Source: Lachnospiraceae bacterium (GTDB lineage: Bacteria > Bacillota > Clostridia > Lachnospirales > Lachnospiraceae). Taken from it: a DNA stretch of 63,239 nucleotides. The stretch covers positions 1-63,239 of the forward strand of contig JAGBLN010000026.1 of NCBI GenBank assembly GCA_017635395.1. The letters run 5' to 3'. This document shows, one piece after another, positions 15,347 through 24,072 of the stretch (positions within the stretch are counted from its first letter, which is position 1; every line of letters starts with the position of its first letter). A program made the position numbers and the translations under genes. The notes under the pieces are model-generated. The model worked only from the letters and a program-made list of their open reading frames with translations. It had not been told where the DNA came from and made no database searches.

Positions 15347-15800
15347 CTGTGACTCAATGTCCAATGGACTTTACCTCCTGATTGAGAATCCTTTGTCCTT
15401 TCACCGAATTTACTTCGAGGACTCAACCTTATTCAATTGACCTGCTATCGAATTCGCCCTGCCTATCATCCTCCATCTTTGTTCTTTAAACTGCGATGAT
15501 ACTTTTTCAACTCACCGCTTTCCCCTTTGATGAACCTTAAATAAGCTTGCTCTCTTCGACTCCTGTACCTCCCGGATATATCCCGTCATTCTATCGAGTT
15601 GTTCCTGCTTTCTCGTCACAGGGTGTTCTCTACATTTCTTCAGGGATGAACACCTAAGATACTTTACTTAATGCTTGGGCGGTCCGTACCTCCTATTCTA
15701 AGTGATCCTTGACAACTTTGCTGATCTGACCAGTTTCATCATCAGTGCAATTGTTCCGCCTTTCTCTTTATATGTTATCAACAACTCTCTGTTGTTGTTA
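15296..15800 (-). ncRNA. Structured non-coding RNA candidate, about 500 nt
   Basis: No minus-strand frame of useful length exists here, yet the unit has a promoter (TTGACA at 15828-15833, TAGTAT at 15806-15811) and a strong terminator. The predicted RNA starts with a hairpin (15780-15799) and holds a 7-bp stem GGTGTTC/GAACACC (15622-15628 and 15648-15654), a GGATATATCC palindrome and a GTCC-ATT-GGAC hairpin near the 3' end. Three Shine-Dalgarno-like octamers (A/G)GGAGGTA occur at 15687-15694, 15566-15573 and 15372-15379 without a reading frame after them. It lacks the hallmark sequences of tmRNA, RNase P RNA and SRP RNA as I know them. I cannot assign a family; ROOL, GOLLD, raiA and related large RNAs should be compared. 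Confidence 0.65.
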
Positions 15801-15805
15801 TCTAT

Positions 15806-15833
15806 ATACTACCACAATAAAATAAATTGTCAA
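15806..15833 (-). promoter_or_regulatory. Promoter of the non-coding RNA
   Basis: Minus-strand consensus -35 TTGACA (15828-15833), 16-bp spacer, TAGTAT (15806-15811), with more TATA-like sequence just downstream. Transcription would begin near 15800. Confidence 0.65.
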
Positions 15834-16017
15834 CACTTTTTTGAAATATTTTTTAATTATTTTATTCTTTTTGACTCATATCGTTAAATTAACTATCTAA
15901 CTCATTGTTCTGTTCGCCTTTTTAGTATATATTTCTTCAATAATCATTTTTTTAAGCGGTGCGGGCTTTATGCTTGACTAATGCAAAGCACAATCTTTTT
16001 CCCTGCTCGAACCGTGC
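15834..16017. other. Intergenic, no gene seen
   Basis: AT-rich stretch between the non-coding RNA promoter and the lysC terminator. No open frame or RNA gene is recognisable. Confidence 0.4.
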
Positions 16018-16055
16018 ATAAAAAACCGCAGTCCCTATGAACCGCGGTTTTCATA
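16018..16055 (-). terminator. Terminator of hom-lysC
   Basis: Minus-strand stem AAAACCGC/GCGGTTTT (arms 16044-16051 and about 16021-16028) with a T-rich tail, 33 bases after lysC. Confidence 0.75.
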
Positions 16056-16088
16056 TACTCAAATTTTTTTCTAAAAAGCAGAAGCGGT

Positions 16089-17300
16089 TTACGCCTCATC
16101 CAGTCCGAAGATCTCATGAGCCGCATTCATAGCCTTATCAACTTCCTTCTCATCAATAAGAACAGTTACGCGGATCTCAGAAGTAGAGATCATCTTGATG
16201 TTGATATTTGAATTGTAGAGGCACTCAAACATCTTAGCAGCAACACCGGGGTTGCTCATCATGCCGGCACCTACAACTGAAACCTTTGCAACACCGGTCT
16301 CAAGGCTTAACTTCTCATATCCGATGCGCTTCTTGCTGTCCTCGATAACCTTCATTGCATCATCAGCATAATCACCAACAACGGTAAATGCGATATCCTG
16401 CTCGCCGTCACGGCCAACAGACTGAAGTATCATATCTACATTAATGTTAGCCTGGGCAAGTGCATCAAAAAGCCTGAAAGCAGCACCCGGCTTATCGCTC
16501 AAACCTATAACGGAAATCTTTGCACAATTCTTATCCGATGCAACACCGCTGATCAACATTCTCTCCACTTTTACTTCCTCCTTAACGACTGTTCCTTCTT
16601 CATTTGTAAGACTGGAGCGTACCACAAGCTGCACGCCGTATTTCTTTGCAAGCTCAACCGATCTGTTGTGAAGCACACCTGCACCCAGGGTTGCCAGATC
16701 GAGCATCTCATCATATGTTATCTCGTCAAGCTTTCTTGCATTCTTGACTACTCTCGGATCAGCGGTATAAACGCCGTCAACGTCAGTATAGATCTCGCAG
16801 GCATCAGCCTTGAGCGCTGCAGCAAGCGCAACAGCGGTTGTATCAGAGCCTCCGCGTCCAAGGGTTGTATAATCGCCGTATTTATTTATGCCCTGGAAAC
16901 CGGTAACGATAACGATCTTCTTCTGGTCAAGCTCATGAGTGATACGCTCGGTATCGATCCTCTTAAGTCTTGCATTTGAGTAAGTGGATGTTGTATGCAT
17001 TGCCACCTGGAAAGCATTAAGAGATACAGCAGGTACTCCTAAAGCATCAAATGCCATTGCAGCAAGAGCAACAGATGTCTGCTCACCCGTTGTGAGGAGC
17101 ATGTCCATTTCTCTTCTGGACGGATTGGGGTTAATGTCCTTAGCTTGTTCGATAAGCACATCCGTCATCTTTCCCATTGCGGAAAGAACAACCACTATAC
17201 TGTTTCCCTTTTTGTAATCTTCGATACATCTGCGGCAGACATTGTAGATACGTTCCTTATTTGCCACCGATGTTCCGCCGAACTTCTTTACGATCAGCAT
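16089..17300 (-). CDS. lysC: Aspartate kinase
   Basis: Phosphorylates aspartate, the first step to lysine, threonine and methionine. 403 residues. The kinase motif KKFGGTSV opens the protein; two C-terminal ACT domains (about 265-335 and 345-403) are expected to bind lysine or threonine for feedback control. ATG with GGAGG five bases upstream. It follows hom by 81 bases and is probably co-transcribed. No lysine riboswitch is visible ahead of the operon. Confidence 0.95.
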   Translation of the reverse strand: MLIVKKFGGTSVANKERIYNVCRRCIEDYKKGNSIVVVLSAMGKMTDVLIEQAKDINPNPSRREMDMLLTTGEQTSVALAAMAFDALGVPAVSLNAFQVAMHTTSTYSNARLKRIDTERITHELDQKKIVIVTGFQGINKYGDYTTLGRGGSDTTAVALAAALKADACEIYTDVDGVYTADPRVVKNARKLDEITYDEMLDLATLGAGVLHNRSVELAKKYGVQLVVRSSLTNEEGTVVKEEVKVERMLISGVASDKNCAKISVIGLSDKPGAAFRLFDALAQANINVDMILQSVGRDGEQDIAFTVVGDYADDAMKVIEDSKKRIGYEKLSLETGVAKVSVVGAGMMSNPGVAAKMFECLYNSNINIKMISTSEIRVTVLIDEKEVDKAMNAAHEIFGLDEA

Positions 17301-17381
17301 CTTTTCCTCCTATGCCGTATTTTATGGCTGTATATAATTTATGCCCGTAAGCATGAATACCGTTCCGAAACCTGTCTAAAA

Positions 17382-18590
17382 TCAGCCGAGTCTAATATAA
17401 CCCTTTACGTCGGCAAGCTTATCGTAAGCAGGCTTAAAGCTGCCCTCGCTTACCGGCTTGGTTATTACGCCAAACTCGCCTTCGACTCCTGCATCAACTT
17501 CGCTTACCTCACCGAAAGCTGCAGTGAGCTCATCCCTTCTGTCAGCAAAGCTTCCGCCAAGCCTTACGAAATATGAAAACTCAACATTGTTTATATCAAC
17601 AAGCTCTTCAGCTTCTTCAGACCATCCGGCGCTGAAATGCTCGCCAACATGCTTTGCCAGCTCTACAGCATCACCTACAACTGCAGATGCGGTAGGAAGC
17701 TTTCCGGCTCCTCTTCCGTAATATAAGGAATCATCCAGCATATCAGAATGCACAAGTACTGCATTAAATACATCCTGTGCACAGTTTATGGGATCATCCT
17801 TATCTATCATCCTGGGTGAAACTATTGCATAAAAGCCCTTATCGGTCTTCTGGCACATTGCGATCAGCTTTATGGTGCGTCCCAGCTTATGTGCATACTT
17901 GAAATCAACAGGGGTGATCTTTGTTATACCTTCTGTCTTTATCTGCTCCCAGTTAGCTCTCTTGTGTGATACAAGGGATACAAGGATTGCCATCTTTCTG
18001 CATGCATCATGTCCTTCAACATCAGCTTCGGGATTTCTCTCTGCATAGCCCTTGTCCTGTGCTTCCTTTAATACAGCATCAAAATCAGCACCCTCACGTT
18101 CCATCTTGGTTAAGATGTAGTTTGTTGTACCGTTGAGTATGCCCTTGATACTTTCTATACGTTCTGCTGTAAGAGCATCATTTAGTGTTCTTATAATAGG
18201 AATGCCGCCGCCAACGCTTGCCTCAAAAAGGTAATTTGCATTGTTTTCCTTTGCAATCCGCATAAGCTCTGCACCCTTAGCTGCTACAAGCTCTTTATTG
18301 GAAGTGCAGACACTTTTGCCAGCCTCCAGTGCCCTCTTTGAGAATGTAAATGCAGGCTCTACGCCGCCCATAGCCTCACATACAACCTTGACTTCATCAT
18401 CTTTAATGATGTCTTCAAAATCATGTGTGACAAGGCTTTCATATTTGTCTCCGGGGAAATCCCTCAGATCCAGAATATATTTTACATGCATATCAACGCC
18501 ATGCGCTGCGATCACATCAGAATTTTCCTCTATGACCTGCACAACGCCGCTTCCTACTGTTCCGTATCCCAAAACTGCTGCTTTAACCAT
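17382..18590 (-). CDS. hom: Homoserine dehydrogenase
   Basis: Reduces aspartate semialdehyde to homoserine. 402 residues: NAD(P)-binding LGYGTVGSG at residues 8-16, catalytic-domain motif GGGIPIIRTLNDAL and GILNGTTNYIL, then a C-terminal ACT-like region. ATG with AGGAG eight bases upstream. First gene of hom-lysC; thrB and thrC are not in the window. Confidence 0.95.
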   Translation of the reverse strand: MVKAAVLGYGTVGSGVVQVIEENSDVIAAHGVDMHVKYILDLRDFPGDKYESLVTHDFEDIIKDDEVKVVCEAMGGVEPAFTFSKRALEAGKSVCTSNKELVAAKGAELMRIAKENNANYLFEASVGGGIPIIRTLNDALTAERIESIKGILNGTTNYILTKMEREGADFDAVLKEAQDKGYAERNPEADVEGHDACRKMAILVSLVSHKRANWEQIKTEGITKITPVDFKYAHKLGRTIKLIAMCQKTDKGFYAIVSPRMIDKDDPINCAQDVFNAVLVHSDMLDDSLYYGRGAGKLPTASAVVGDAVELAKHVGEHFSAGWSEEAEELVDINNVEFSYFVRLGGSFADRRDELTAAFGEVSEVDAGVEGEFGVITKPVSEGSFKPAYDKLADVKGYIRLG

Positions 18591-18670
18591 GGGAGTCTCT
18601 CCTTTGTTGCTTTCCTAAATACATTGCGATAAACATGATAAAAACGCGTACCGCAACAGATACAAGCGTG

Positions 18671-18699
18671 ATTTTATCATATCGAAAAACCGCGTGCAA
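18671..18699 (-). promoter_or_regulatory. hom-lysC promoter
   Basis: Minus-strand TTGCAC (18694-18699), 17-bp spacer, TAAAAT (18671-18676) with extended TG. The leader is about 75 nt, too short for a typical amino-acid riboswitch. Confidence 0.75.
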
Positions 18700-18729
18700 G
18701 ACTAAATCAAGGCAGTATTGCGAATAAAC

Positions 18730-21700
18730 TTACTGTTCCAGATACTTTTTCTCAAGATAATCAAGATAATCCTCTGCGGTCAGTTCCCGCCCCGTAATAT
18801 CCTTTATCCATTCAGCAGGATCCATGCGGTTGGCTTTAGCAAATACATGTTCTGCCATCCAGCTGTTTATCTTTTTGAAGCCATGTCCCGACAGCGACTC
18901 AAAGGGATCGAAATCTTCCTGCATTCTGCTTAAATACATTCCACCGTAAAAATTACCCAATGCGTACGTCGGGAAATAACCCAGGCAGTCGGTCCAGTGC
19001 ACATCCTGAAGCACGCCCGTAAGGTCATCATCCGGCCTGACACCGAGATACCTTTCATATTTTTCAGCCCACTTTTCCGGCAGTTCTGATACAGTTACTT
19101 TTCCGGCAGCCAGCTCCCGCTCCAGCTCATAGCGTATCATAATATGAAGCGTATATGTAAGCTCGTCGGCATCAGTACGTATCAGGGACGGCTGTACATG
19201 ATTAACGGCAGCATAAAGATCATCTTCGCTTACATCCTTCATAACATCAGGGAACACTTCACAAACCTTCGGATATATCAGATGTATGAAAGCCTCAGAC
19301 CGTCCTATGATATTCTCATAAAAACGCGACACAGACTCATGCTGTCCCATGGTCTTCATATCCTCGATATGATGTTTATAATCCTCCGAAGGCTGCAGCT
19401 GTTCAAAAAGAGCATGCCCACACTCATGTATCACGGTATATATATTGGAGAGGAAATTGTCCGGCTCAAAATGGGTGGTTATCCTGGTATCATCCTTTCC
19501 TATCCTGTCGGTAAAAGGATGCGTGGTAAGAGACCATGTTCCCCGTGTCCTGTCAAACTCCATCAAGTCCAGAAGATATTCCGTAATCTCTGTCTGCTGT
19601 TCATCTGTTACCCTTATATTCAGGAAATCAGTACAGACCTTCGCCTCACGGTCATGGATTTTTTCCATAATGTTAAATATACGGTCCCTGCATTCATCAA
19701 ACAGCTTATCAAGGATCTCGGTAGTCATTCCCGCTTCGTACTCATCCAGCATCCTGTCATAGACACATTTTGCCTTCGGTATGGCCTCAACCTCCCAGTG
19801 GCTTGTCCTTTCTATGTCTAGCTGAATCCTATGTTCAAGTGCATCAGCATACAAAACAAATTTATTTTCCCGTCTTGCCTTTATCCATGCATTCCATGCA
19901 TTCTTATTTGCCGCATCATATTTTTCCATATCCTCTGCCGTGATGTTCTTATCACGCAGATAGTCCTTGTAAAGCCTCCTGACAAGCATACCATCCGCAT
20001 CATCAAGCTGAGGATATTTAAGGTAAAGCTTGCCAACGGTCTGTATGAACTCATCCCTCTTACGCACGCGGTAAGCAGCTCCGGTCAGTGCCGTCGCAAC
20101 CTCGCCGGCATCCTCTATTCCTTCTTCAGGGCAGATTGTCTGCCTGTCAAAACTTACAAGCCTGTAAGCATGAAGGTATCTTTCTTCCTCTGTCAGCATT
20201 TTATCAAGCGCAGAAAGCAGGTGGTCAGTCTCTTTATCCTCCTGCTTTACATCCGCATAATCATTCCTGCCGTTATCAAGCATGTCCTGCAGCAGATAGA
20301 AGGTATTCTCGTAGTTTTCACCGCGTACATGCTCAAGTATATGGACAATCTCAAGTCTAAGTTTTTCATCATTAAGGCATTCTGCTATGACAGGCGAGTA
20401 TCTGGTACCGGCACCTTCCTGTATCTCACGGATGATATCTGACGGACGTTTTCCCACAGCATAACTTCTGCCGACGGTATCTGTAGCCGCATCCAGGCAG
20501 TCCGCTGCTGCTACAATGTCTATGATTATCTTATAGGGTGATGATGAAGTATCAAAATCCCCCGGATACCCCTTGCTGTTGTCGTACCATTTATGATGCC
20601 CCTTTGCAACATCAGCATATTCCTTTGTAGATTCATGGCTTTCAAGAAGCAAAGAGCCTACGCTGGGGTGATGCTTTAAAAGCTCAAATTCATGGTCCAA
20701 AAGCTTCCTGCCATATACAAATATGGTATCTATCATAGGAATCTTTCCAAAGTCATGACAGATTGCGGCATTGTAGCAGAACTTCTGTATCTGAGCTTCC
20801 CTCCACTCCACATCTGCTTCTTTTTTACAGCCACAGACACCGATGAAGGCCCTCGGCTTGAGCCTAAGCATATGTTTACACAGGCATAAAGACAGTTTTC
20901 CGACAAGCATGGAATGGACATATGTAGGCGGATGTATAGCCGCCATACTGTAGAGTCCCATCTTAAGAAAATCAGTTTTGCCGGGTATTTCCACAAAATG
21001 ATATATAAGCTCCGAAAAATATTCCAGCATCAGCGAGTAAGCACCGGCATTCGAAGCCTTAAATACATAGGCGATAACCCACTGATAAACTGAATCCAGA
21101 TTTTTCATGTCAGTTTCAGAAAGATCGCGCTGTCCCTCAAAACTGATAACATATTCAGCTGGTACCTGGATATTCGGAATAACAGAATCAAAATCATAAT
21201 CAAAACGTCGCCAGGTATAAAAAATATACAGAAGTTCCTTCCGGTATTCCGAAAGGCTTACAAGTCCGGCTCGATAACGGTTTCTTATGATAAGAAGCCT
21301 GACGCTGGCTTCAGGAAGGGTTTCACAGTTTTTTTCAGGATTTTGTCCCCAGATAGCGCGCATCTCTTCCAGCAGATCTACGATCTCCAGTCCCTGCTCT
21401 TCTGTTATCCCTCTGGGATTTCCACACTCTGTAGACTGGCCGATGTATTCAAGACTGCGCAGCTGATGATACTCCCAGTCATATTCCGGCGCCTGTTCCC
21501 TATAAAACCGGTCTTTTGAAAGATAGAAAGCCTCCTTTAATCTAGAAATAAAGATTTCGTTAGCCTCCGGCGAAAGATCTGTTTCATACATAAAAACAGC
21601 ATACCTGGAATTGATAAGTACCAGCTCCTTGCATTCCTTATCAAGGGCAGCAAATTTTTCCTTATCGAGAAATCCCCAGATCTCTTTCGCTGCATCAATG

Positions 21701-24072
21701 CCTTCTTCCCTATATCTTTTTATCAGTTCCTCGGCAGTTTTCATTCGCTTAGCCTGATGCATCATCTCATAACAAGAAGATATGTGTATATCAAGCTGCC
21801 TTACAAGCTCTGCACTATCCTGCTTTTCCCTTGCATCCTTAAGCAGCCTCCTGGATATAAGATATACCAGGCTCTGGTCATAATCAGAAAGATCCTGACC
21901 ATTTAAAAGCTCATTACAGAACTGCCTCAAACTAGCTGCAGTTTCCGGATCATAGCTTCTCTCATCCTCAAGCATGGGATAAAGTGTCAGTTCCAGTATC
22001 TTACGATTCTCTCCAGCTAACATTCCTATCTCTTTGAAATGCTGCCTGAGCAGGTCACCATAGCCCGATGCCACCCCGACCTCGTCTATCTGAGGGTTTG
22101 ATAGCTGCCTGATGCGCACCGTCCTAAGCACCACATCTTTTAGGCGCGTATCGAAATCCTGCATTACGCTTTCCTGCATAGTACGCAGCAAAAGATAAGC
22201 ATTTCTGTAGTGATCCTCCCTGCCTCTTTGAAGCAAGAAATCAATATCCTCTCTTACTTCAGCAAGTTCAAGAACAGATACCACTTCAGGCATATAATGG
22301 GTACCGCTGCCTTTCTTAAGATCAGCTATCAGCCCATCTGTAGTATGTGTACGCTTATAGCTTCTTCCTATCCTATCTGTAGAAGCATCGAGACAATCTG
22401 CAACAGTGACAATCTTTACGAGAATATTGCCGTTATCCTCGTTATCAGAAAGAATGGGATATCCCTTTTTGTTGTCATGCCATATGTGATGTTTTAATGC
22501 AATATCCGCATATTCCCTTGTTGAACCATATTTAGCCAGCCACCTGCTTCCCATTCCGGCATGTTCCCTTAGAAGAAGTTTTTCCTGCTCCACCAGATCC
22601 CTGCCATAGGTTGAAATGGTATCTATTACACTGATCTTGCCAAAATCATGACAGATTGCGGCATGATAGACATGGGAAAGTATGTATCCCTCATTGGTCG
22701 CCACATCCCTCACATTGTTGCAGCCGCATATTCCTATAAAAAGTTCCGGAGAACGCCTTATCATATGTTCACAGATACAGCGTGACAGAACAGCCACCTG
22801 CATACTATGGACATAGGTGGGCGGATGCAGGGCAGCAAGACAGCGCAGCCCCATCTGTTCAAAATCAAATTCTCCCGGAATCTGTATAAACGCACTAAGA
22901 AACATGCACAGATAATCAAGCATACATGAATATGCTTCATCACCGTTAGACTGCATTATATAATTGCATATCTGGAAATAAAATTCACGCAGCTGTTCCA
23001 GCAGTTCTTCATCAGTATCTTCTGGACATACAGTTGAAAGATATTCGGTAGGAACTAATATATTTGCCATTACCGAGTACATATCATACTTCGTATCGCC
23101 CCATTTTGTATAAAGGTCAACCAGCGACTTTCTGTAATTTTCAGTCCAAATCCTTCCGCTGAAAAAATAATTTCTAAGCTGCAGAAGTTCCATATGAAAA
23201 CGCGGAAGATGTTCCTCGTTTCCTATAGGATCCTCGCTCCACAACTCCACCAGCTCATCCATATGTCTGGCAATGCGTACGCACTGTTCTTTGGTCATAT
23301 TCCATGAGTTTCCGTTTTCCGTCAGCTGTCCGATATTTTCAAGGCATCTTATTTTCTGCCTGTTCCAGTTAAATTTAGGAACCGCATCCCGGTAAAAAGG
23401 ATCATCGGCTATGACAAGAAATCTTTCCATAGCCGAAAGCCGCTCCTCATTAACCTTTTCTCCCGTCATAAAAAAGCTGTCATAAAGAGCTGTATAAAAA
23501 TTCGCTATGATCAGGACTTTAGAACGGCTTTCAATATTCGCAAGTGTAAGGAAGCGGTTCTTATCGAGATAAGCTAACAGTCGTCTTGCTGCCCGCAGGC
23601 CGTTTCTCTGGAATGATTCCGTAATGTTCCGGTTAGTAACAACACGGTTTGCCCGTGTCATATTGTTATAGCAGGCATATATGTACACCCTTCCCCACCT
23701 GATTATCATGTCATCATCTTTTTTCTTGACGGCATCCTTATATAACTTTTCCGAAACAAGATAAAGGAGTGAAAGATCCAACTCTTCCTGTGGCCATGGC
23801 TTCAGAAGGTAATCACAGAATTCACCGAGAACATCCTGTATATCAGCCTTTAAAATTGAAGTATTTTCAAGAAGCGGATATAAAACATTTTTTAACATCC
23901 GCTTGTTGTCATTTGCAAGTACACCTATTTCTTTTGATTTAAGCTTAAGTTCCCTGCTGTATCCTTCACCTGTACCAACGCCCGAAGGATGGGCAACAGA
24001 AAGCAAACGTATCTTCCTGATACGCTGCACATAGGCATCTAATTCATTTTTAAGAATTTCCGCTTTCATCAT
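18730..24072 (-). CDS. Tandem HD-GYP protein fused to an M32 carboxypeptidase
   Basis: 1780 residues in one uninterrupted frame. Residues 1-635 and 640-1275 are two copies of one module: a helical N-terminal region and an HD-GYP-type domain (His475-Asp476 HDFGK, His528-His529, GYP 537-539; second HDFGK at 1106-1110, again with HH and GYP). HD-GYP domains hydrolyse c-di-GMP. From about 1280 a complete M32 metallocarboxypeptidase follows, with all six family motifs: HPF, DTRIT, HECGH (1549-1553, zinc), HESVS, IRTDAD and GVLQDVHW. M32 enzymes are normally free proteins of about 500 residues. No membrane segment or signal peptide, so it is cytosolic. ATGA overlap with the upstream paralogue couples translation. 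Confidence 0.85.
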   Translation of the reverse strand: MMKAEILKNELDAYVQRIRKIRLLSVAHPSGVGTGEGYSRELKLKSKEIGVLANDNKRMLKNVLYPLLENTSILKADIQDVLGEFCDYLLKPWPQEELDLSLLYLVSEKLYKDAVKKKDDDMIIRWGRVYIYACYNNMTRANRVVTNRNITESFQRNGLRAARRLLAYLDKNRFLTLANIESRSKVLIIANFYTALYDSFFMTGEKVNEERLSAMERFLVIADDPFYRDAVPKFNWNRQKIRCLENIGQLTENGNSWNMTKEQCVRIARHMDELVELWSEDPIGNEEHLPRFHMELLQLRNYFFSGRIWTENYRKSLVDLYTKWGDTKYDMYSVMANILVPTEYLSTVCPEDTDEELLEQLREFYFQICNYIMQSNGDEAYSCMLDYLCMFLSAFIQIPGEFDFEQMGLRCLAALHPPTYVHSMQVAVLSRCICEHMIRRSPELFIGICGCNNVRDVATNEGYILSHVYHAAICHDFGKISVIDTISTYGRDLVEQEKLLLREHAGMGSRWLAKYGSTREYADIALKHHIWHDNKKGYPILSDNEDNGNILVKIVTVADCLDASTDRIGRSYKRTHTTDGLIADLKKGSGTHYMPEVVSVLELAEVREDIDFLLQRGREDHYRNAYLLLRTMQESVMQDFDTRLKDVVLRTVRIRQLSNPQIDEVGVASGYGDLLRQHFKEIGMLAGENRKILELTLYPMLEDERSYDPETAASLRQFCNELLNGQDLSDYDQSLVYLISRRLLKDAREKQDSAELVRQLDIHISSCYEMMHQAKRMKTAEELIKRYREEGIDAAKEIWGFLDKEKFAALDKECKELVLINSRYAVFMYETDLSPEANEIFISRLKEAFYLSKDRFYREQAPEYDWEYHQLRSLEYIGQSTECGNPRGITEEQGLEIVDLLEEMRAIWGQNPEKNCETLPEASVRLLIIRNRYRAGLVSLSEYRKELLYIFYTWRRFDYDFDSVIPNIQVPAEYVISFEGQRDLSETDMKNLDSVYQWVIAYVFKASNAGAYSLMLEYFSELIYHFVEIPGKTDFLKMGLYSMAAIHPPTYVHSMLVGKLSLCLCKHMLRLKPRAFIGVCGCKKEADVEWREAQIQKFCYNAAICHDFGKIPMIDTIFVYGRKLLDHEFELLKHHPSVGSLLLESHESTKEYADVAKGHHKWYDNSKGYPGDFDTSSSPYKIIIDIVAAADCLDAATDTVGRSYAVGKRPSDIIREIQEGAGTRYSPVIAECLNDEKLRLEIVHILEHVRGENYENTFYLLQDMLDNGRNDYADVKQEDKETDHLLSALDKMLTEEERYLHAYRLVSFDRQTICPEEGIEDAGEVATALTGAAYRVRKRDEFIQTVGKLYLKYPQLDDADGMLVRRLYKDYLRDKNITAEDMEKYDAANKNAWNAWIKARRENKFVLYADALEHRIQLDIERTSHWEVEAIPKAKCVYDRMLDEYEAGMTTEILDKLFDECRDRIFNIMEKIHDREAKVCTDFLNIRVTDEQQTEITEYLLDLMEFDRTRGTWSLTTHPFTDRIGKDDTRITTHFEPDNFLSNIYTVIHECGHALFEQLQPSEDYKHHIEDMKTMGQHESVSRFYENIIGRSEAFIHLIYPKVCEVFPDVMKDVSEDDLYAAVNHVQPSLIRTDADELTYTLHIMIRYELERELAAGKVTVSELPEKWAEKYERYLGVRPDDDLTGVLQDVHWTDCLGYFPTYALGNFYGGMYLSRMQEDFDPFESLSGHGFKKINSWMAEHVFAKANRMDPAEWIKDITGRELTAEDYLDYLEKKYLEQ

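Noticed and set aside
15702-15887. Plus-strand frame of 61 codons in the large intergenic gap
   Set aside because: Lies over the promoter of the minus-strand RNA unit, has no Shine-Dalgarno site and the product is low-complexity.
18591-18700. Lysine or other riboswitch ahead of hom-lysC
   Set aside because: The predicted leader is about 75 nt, too short, and no aptamer-like structure is visible.
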